This document shows, in pieces, positions 8,090 to 10,751 of a DNA stretch of 10,751 nucleotides. How positions within the stretch are numbered: the stretch's first letter is position 1; every line of letters starts with the position of its first letter. Origin of the DNA: an uncultured Bacteroidota bacterium (GTDB taxonomy: Bacteria > Bacteroidota > Bacteroidia > Chitinophagales > Chitinophagaceae); the NCBI GenBank assembly GCA_938008665.1, contig CALLKA010000069.1, forward strand, positions 1 to 10,751, written 5' to 3'. Position numbers and translations under genes: made by a program. The notes beneath the pieces are model-generated. The model had not been told where the DNA came from. It searched no databases and saw nothing but the letters and a program-made list of their open reading frames with translations.

Positions 8090-9243
8090 GCTTTTATTTT
8101 TTTTATTGCTTCACTAAATTTTTCCAATGAACCACATAAACTTACTCTGATATAGTCGTTACCTGCACTACCAAATATGCCACCAGGGGTGATAAAAACA
8201 TTGGCTTCATACAATACCTTATCACTTAACGCATAACCATCTTTGTAATTAGTGGGGATTTTTGCCCAAACAAACATTCCCACTTGTTGTTTTGAATAGG
8301 CACATTTTAAAACATCTAATAATTCGAATACTTTTTCACGTCGTGCTGTATATATTTTATTCACGGAGTCATACCAACTTTGATCCAAGCTTAATGCTTT
8401 GGCCGCTGCTAATTGCACAGGCAAAAACATACCACTATCCATGTTGGATTTAAACCTAAGTATTTCATTGATTCGGTCCTCGGCGGCAATTAACATGCCC
8501 ACTCTCCAACCTGCCATATTTTGGCTTTTACTAAGAGAGTTTAATTCAATCACTACCTCTTTCGCACCATTGATACTTAATAAGCTTTCCGGCTTATCAT
8601 TTAAAATGAATGCGTAAGGATTGTCATGACAAATCAATATTTGATGCTTCCTTCCAAAGGCTACTAATTTTTCAAACAATTCCTTAGTAGGACTTTGACC
8701 TGTTGGCATATGCGGATAATTCACCCACATCAACTTGACTTTTGATAAATCTGATTTTTCTAAATTTTCAAAGTCAGGCGCCCAACTGTTTTCGGCAGTT
8801 AATGCATAATAAAGCGGAGTGCCACCCGCTAATTTAACTGCACTTGTGTATGTCGGATAACCAGGATTTGGAATTAATACCTGATCGCCTTCATTTAAAT
8901 AGGTCATACATATATGCATGATCCCTTCCTTGCTTCCTAGTAATGGGAGTATTTCAGTTGCTGGATTTAAATCAGCCACTTTAAAATACTTTTGATACCA
9001 ATGCGCAATCGCCTCCCTTAATATAGGAGACCCTTTGTAAGATTGATAAGCATGAACGTTGTCCTTGCTTGATTCTTCTTGCAATACTTTTATAACATCT
9101 GGATGCGGGGGTAAATCAGGACTTCCTATTCCTAAATTAATAATCCCCTTACCCGCTTTATTGAGTTCATCAATTTCGCGTAGCTTGGATGAAAAATAAT
9201 ATTCACCAATACCTTCTAATCTATGTGAAACAGTTACATTCAT
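8080..9243 (-). CDS. class I/II pyridoxal-phosphate aminotransferase, probably aromatic
   Basis: This 387-residue fold-type I PLP enzyme probably transaminates phenylpyruvate and 4-hydroxyphenylpyruvate to Phe and Tyr. Visible features are LGIGSPDLPPHPDV (37-50), NPGYPTY (126-132), NYPHMPTG (175-182; usually NPxNPTG), DNPY (207-210) with the PLP-pyridine Asp and a Tyr, SLSKSQNMAGWRVG (236-249) with the Schiff-base Lys239, and YIRVSLCGS (364-372) with the substrate-carboxylate Arg366. It resembles the DapL/methionine-type aminotransferase subgroup. The role in Phe/Tyr synthesis is inferred from its position between pheA (2-nt gap) and tyrA (10-nt overlap); a diaminopimelate or broad-specificity role is the main alternative. 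The enzyme class is certain and the substrate is likely but unproven. Confidence 0.92.
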   Translation of the reverse strand: MNVTVSHRLEGIGEYYFSSKLREIDELNKAGKGIINLGIGSPDLPPHPDVIKVLQEESSKDNVHAYQSYKGSPILREAIAHWYQKYFKVADLNPATEILPLLGSKEGIMHICMTYLNEGDQVLIPNPGYPTYTSAVKLAGGTPLYYALTAENSWAPDFENLEKSDLSKVKLMWVNYPHMPTGQSPTKELFEKLVAFGRKHQILICHDNPYAFILNDKPESLLSINGAKEVVIELNSLSKSQNMAGWRVGMLIAAEDRINEILRFKSNMDSGMFLPVQLAAAKALSLDQSWYDSVNKIYTARREKVFELLDVLKCAYSKQQVGMFVWAKIPTNYKDGYALSDKVLYEANVFITPGGIFGSAGNDYIRVSLCGSLEKFSEAIKKIKACV

Positions 9244-9245
9244 CT

Positions 9246-10082
9246 TTATCCTTTTACTACTTTTCCTTTTTTATACAACCCGAATATTTTCAAACTATTT
9301 GTTAAAGATTTCATTTCCTCCAACACTTTTTCCATTTGCTTTTTATTGTCAAATTCCAAATCAGCATAAAAGCCATATTTAAACGTGCTACCAGGAATGG
9401 GCATACTTTGCAATTTGCTTAAGTTTACTTTTCCTTGGGCTATTTTTGCCAACACTTTAGATAAGATCCCTCTTGAATGATCTGTTTGAAAATATACAGA
9501 GGCCTTGTCCGCGTTTTCATTCATTGTTTTTTTAACCTTGGGTTCCATGATTAAAAATCGCGTGATGTTATTTTTTAAAGTATGGACATCGGGTGCTAAT
9601 ACATTTAAATCATACAATTGTGCTGCAAATTTACTCGCAATAGCTGCTGTATGTTTGCTTTTATGTTGGTGCACCATTTTAGCACTTAATGCGGTATCCT
9701 CCGACTCAACTAATTTCCAATTATATTTTTCTAAATAATCCAAGCATTGCAATATTGCCATTGGATGACTATGCACTTCTTTAATATCTTCGAGTTTTAC
9801 ACCAGGATTTGCTAATAAGTTTTGACTGATAGATAAATAAACTTCCCCAATGACTTGAAGATTACTTTTTTGTAATAAATTATAATTTGGTAAAATACTA
9901 CCAGCTATTGAATTCTCAATAGCCATCACAGCACCGTCAGACAATTTAACATCCCCACCAATCTTCACCACTTCTCTAAATGTATCACAAGTAATTACCT
10001 GCACATTTTGTCCAAAAAAATGCGTCGCTGCCACTTGGTGGAAACTTCCTTCGTAACCTTGTATCGTAACCTTTTTATTCAT
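9246..10082 (-). CDS. pheA: prephenate dehydratase
   Basis: This monofunctional prephenate dehydratase converts prephenate to phenylpyruvate, the Phe branch. The catalytic domain covers about residues 4-180: VTIQGYEGSFHQVAA (5-19), AIENSIAGSI (54-63), SHPMAILQC (105-113), EDTALSAKMV (128-137) and the family hallmark NITRFLIM (172-179) with Thr174-Arg175-Phe176. A C-terminal ACT domain (about 193-270) follows, starting at KASVYFQTDHSRGILSKVL. In this domain the motif that reads ESRP in Phe-regulated enzymes is QSMP (225-228), so Phe binding may differ. There is no fused chorismate mutase; that activity is on the DAHP synthase fusion in the same operon. It is the first full gene after the attenuator; the 122 nt between the terminator and the ATG hold no convincing gene. 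Confidence 0.96.
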   Translation of the reverse strand: MNKKVTIQGYEGSFHQVAATHFFGQNVQVITCDTFREVVKIGGDVKLSDGAVMAIENSIAGSILPNYNLLQKSNLQVIGEVYLSISQNLLANPGVKLEDIKEVHSHPMAILQCLDYLEKYNWKLVESEDTALSAKMVHQHKSKHTAAIASKFAAQLYDLNVLAPDVHTLKNNITRFLIMEPKVKKTMNENADKASVYFQTDHSRGILSKVLAKIAQGKVNLSKLQSMPIPGSTFKYGFYADLEFDNKKQMEKVLEEMKSLTNSLKIFGLYKKGKVVKG

Positions 10083-10204
10083 TGATCTTAGATCCAGTTT
10101 TTAATTTTTTCATTCCCCATCATTTCCGTCCATTTTGTGCTACCTATTTCGACTTCTATTATCCACTTCCAATTTCCATTTACCCGGCTGCTTCATTTTT
10201 GGAT
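10083..10204 (-). other. 5' untranslated segment between attenuator and pheA
   Basis: This 122-nt stretch separates the leader terminator from the pheA ATG. I see no promoter match or Shine-Dalgarno site. Its one clear feature is a 14-nt segment (10180-10193) that repeats, with one mismatch, part of the leader region at 10271-10284; the shared core on the transcribed strand is AGCCGGGTAA. This carries the same GCCGGG that forms the 5' arm of the antiterminator. Two tiny ORFs are present but unconvincing. Confidence 0.5.
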
Positions 10205-10234
10205 AAAAAAAATCCCGACTGTTGGGCCGGGATT
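10205..10234 (-). terminator. intrinsic terminator of the aromatic operon attenuator
   Basis: On the minus strand AATCCCG (10234-10228) pairs with CGGGATT (10217-10211) around a 10-nt loop, and the 3' arm runs into a T tract (10212-10205). It lies 20 nt after the leader-peptide stop codon and 122 nt before pheA, the position of an attenuator terminator rather than a gene-end terminator. Its 5' arm overlaps the 3' arm of the antiterminator, so the two structures exclude each other. Confidence 0.88.
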
Positions 10235-10279
10235 GTATATTTATTTAATTTCTTTATGCTTTTACAAATATTACCCGGC
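10226..10279 (-). promoter_or_regulatory. antiterminator pairing of the attenuator
   Basis: In the minus-strand RNA, GCCGGG (10279-10274) is fully complementary to CCCGGC (10231-10226). A second helix, UUGUA (10267-10263) with UACAA (10237-10233), stacks beneath it across an internal loop of six bases against one. Together they make 11 base pairs and use up the 5' arm of the terminator. The 5' strand lies in codons 21-26 of the leader peptide. A ribosome parked at the stop codon (10254-10256) would cover the lower helix and favour termination, while a ribosome stalled on the aromatic codons would leave it free. This is the expected logic of attenuation; folding was done by eye. Confidence 0.75.
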
Positions 10280-10340
10280 TACTTTGGTTAAAGTAGAAAT
10301 AAAAGAAAAAGTAAAACCAATTGTTAATATTTGCTTTCAT
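10254..10340 (-). CDS. aromatic-rich leader peptide of the Phe/Tyr operon attenuator
   Basis: This is a 28-codon ORF with an ATG start and TAA stop. Residues 8-17 read WFYFFFYFYF, ten aromatics in a row: one Trp, six Phe and three Tyr, with one more Phe at residue 25. The peptide begins MKANINN and ends VIFVKA. A run of this kind directly before a terminator and a Phe/Tyr biosynthesis operon is the hallmark of an attenuation leader peptide, whose translation speed reports charged tRNA-Phe, tRNA-Tyr and perhaps tRNA-Trp. The peptide itself needs no other function. The ATG lies 8 nt downstream of a good Bacteroidota -7 element, so the message may have almost no 5' leader. No Shine-Dalgarno site is visible. 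The ORF is below normal gene-calling length. Confidence 0.9.
   Translation of the reverse strand: MKANINNWFYFFFYFYFNQSSRVIFVKA
10279..10296 (-). promoter_or_regulatory. leader hairpin (segment 1:2) of the attenuator
   Basis: CUACUUU (10296-10290) and AAAGUAG (10285-10279) form a 7-bp stem with a 4-nt loop. The 5' arm spells the end of the aromatic run (end of codon 15, Tyr16, Phe17). A ribosome stalled there would keep this hairpin open. A competing 6-bp pairing, UUGGUU (10320-10315, containing the Trp codon) with AACCAA (10289-10284), is also possible. It touches the antiterminator arm by only one base, so its effect may be steric or a polymerase pause. Confidence 0.6.
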
Positions 10341-10347
10341 CGTTACA

Positions 10348-10378
10348 CAAAGGTAATCAATATAGGCTAATTGACAAA
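10348..10378 (-). promoter_or_regulatory. promoter of the aromatic amino acid operon
   Basis: On the minus strand TTTG (10378-10375) is followed after exactly 19 bases by TACCTTTG (10355-10348), a full match to the Bacteroidota sigma-ABfr pattern TTTG, 17-23 bp, TAnnTTTG. The predicted transcription start falls at about 10340-10344, at or just before the leader-peptide ATG. Confidence 0.75.
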
Positions 10379-10568
10379 ATTGTTTGCCAGAAATAAAGTC
10401 AAAACTAACAAATAGTTGTTTTATAACTCCTTCATTTACAAACGGCTAGTATACATTAATTGAAATAAAAACAGCAGATGTATGCAAATCTCATAAGGAA
10501 CAAATACTGGATTTAGTTGCGGTTAATCCTTTGTTTTTGGGCTACTCTGAACAGCTACTGGGGAGGGT

Positions 10569-10604
10569 AAAAAAATGAGTCCCCCCGTAGAAACGGCGGG
10601 ACTC
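10569..10604 (-). terminator. intrinsic terminator of the upstream gene
   Basis: On the minus strand GAGTCCC (10604-10598) pairs with GGGACTC (10583-10577). The stem continues through one G-G mismatch into CCGT/ACGG around a 4-nt loop, and a run of seven T follows (10575-10569). It lies about 90 nt past the stop of the partial gene at the right edge and insulates the aromatic operon from it. Between it and the operon promoter (10379-10568) I see no gene or clear signal. Confidence 0.82.
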
Positions 10605-10613
10605 TTACGATTG

Positions 10614-10685
10614 CTTGCCATATGAAACTGTTCCGATAACTGTTAGTTGGCAAGTAAGGGTTATATATATAACCCACCAACAGTT
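10614..10685 (-). repeat. structured 3' untranslated region with a perfect palindrome
   Basis: Between the partial gene and its terminator lies a perfect 18-nt palindrome (10658-10675, gggttatatatataaccc), nested within partial outer pairings: AACTGT (10685-10680) with ACAGTT (10643-10638) on the minus strand. A further 7-bp inverted repeat has arms at 10614-10620 and 10648-10654. These could fold the 3' end of the upstream mRNA. No known RNA family is recognised. Confidence 0.5.
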
Positions 10686-10692
10686 CAATTAT

Positions 10693-10751
10693 TTATTTCG
10701 CAGCAGCAGTAGTGTCAACTGTTGCAGCAGCAGCAGTGTCAACAGTTGCAG
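10693..10751 (-). CDS. C-terminal fragment of an Ala/Thr-rich hypothetical protein
   Basis: This open frame enters from the right edge and stops at TAA (10693-10695). The last 19 residues read ATVDTAAAATVDTTAAAK plus one partly visible codon, i.e. two copies of a seven-to-nine residue unit ATVDT(A/T)AA. The unit repeats in the DNA as well. The frame is followed by a proper terminator, which supports a real gene. The composition suggests a low-complexity, flexible tail; the identity of the protein cannot be seen from this fragment. Confidence 0.6.
   Translation of the reverse strand, partial: ATVDTAAAATVDTTAAAK

Noticed and set aside
10140..10196. 18-residue minus-strand ORF (MKQPGKWKLEV...) between the attenuator terminator and pheA
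   Set aside because: No aromatic run, no terminator behind it, and no start signal; too short to support alone. A second tiny ORF ending in NWI just before pheA is equally weak.
10523..10621. 32-residue minus-strand ORF (starts MASNRKSPAV) running through the terminator at 10569-10604
   Set aside because: Its middle is encoded by the terminator stem and T tract, it has no start signals and no recognisable composition; it is best explained as chance reading of the terminator.

Overview
The window reads as chromosomal DNA of a Bacteroidota bacterium, most likely of the Chitinophagaceae/Sphingobacteriia type. I infer this from the AT-rich composition, the lack of clear Shine-Dalgarno sites before the genes, a promoter that matches the Bacteroidota pattern (TTTG, 19-bp spacer, TAnnTTTG), and a DAHP synthase fused to chorismate mutase next to pheA, an aminotransferase gene and tyrA. 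The species cannot be named from the sequence alone.

Every convincing gene lies on the minus strand, so the transcript runs from high to low coordinates. At the right edge (10693-10751) is the C-terminal tail of an Ala/Thr-rich protein, followed by a structured 3' region and a strong intrinsic terminator (10569-10604). A new transcription unit then starts at a promoter around 10348-10378. Its first product is a 28-residue leader peptide (10254-10340) with ten aromatic residues in a row (WFYFFFYFYF), missed by standard ORF calling because of its length. Directly behind it is an intrinsic terminator (10205-10234) that can be replaced by an antiterminator pairing. This is the layout of a transcription attenuator that senses aromatic aminoacyl-tRNA.

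Behind the attenuator come pheA (prephenate dehydratase), a class I/II aminotransferase gene, tyrA (prephenate dehydrogenase), a DEAD-box RNA helicase gene, a DAHP synthase/chorismate mutase fusion gene, aroB, aroA, aroC, a DUF952 gene and an RlpA-like gene. Gaps range from a 10-nt overlap to about 60 nt and there is no internal terminator, so a single long operon is likely. The enzymes cover entry into the shikimate pathway (DAHP synthase), steps 2, 6 and 7 (AroB, AroA, AroC), chorismate to prephenate (mutase domain), and both the Phe and Tyr branches with the final transamination. The middle shikimate steps (AroD/Q, AroE, AroK) and all trp genes are absent from the window.

The most notable item is the leader peptide and attenuator, which gives one switch for the whole Phe/Tyr operon. 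Secondary points are an RNA helicase with a DbpA-type RNA-binding domain inside the operon, a repeated segment of the antiterminator downstream of the terminator, natural substitutions in the EPSP synthase active-site loop, and an RlpA-like protein without the usual catalytic His.
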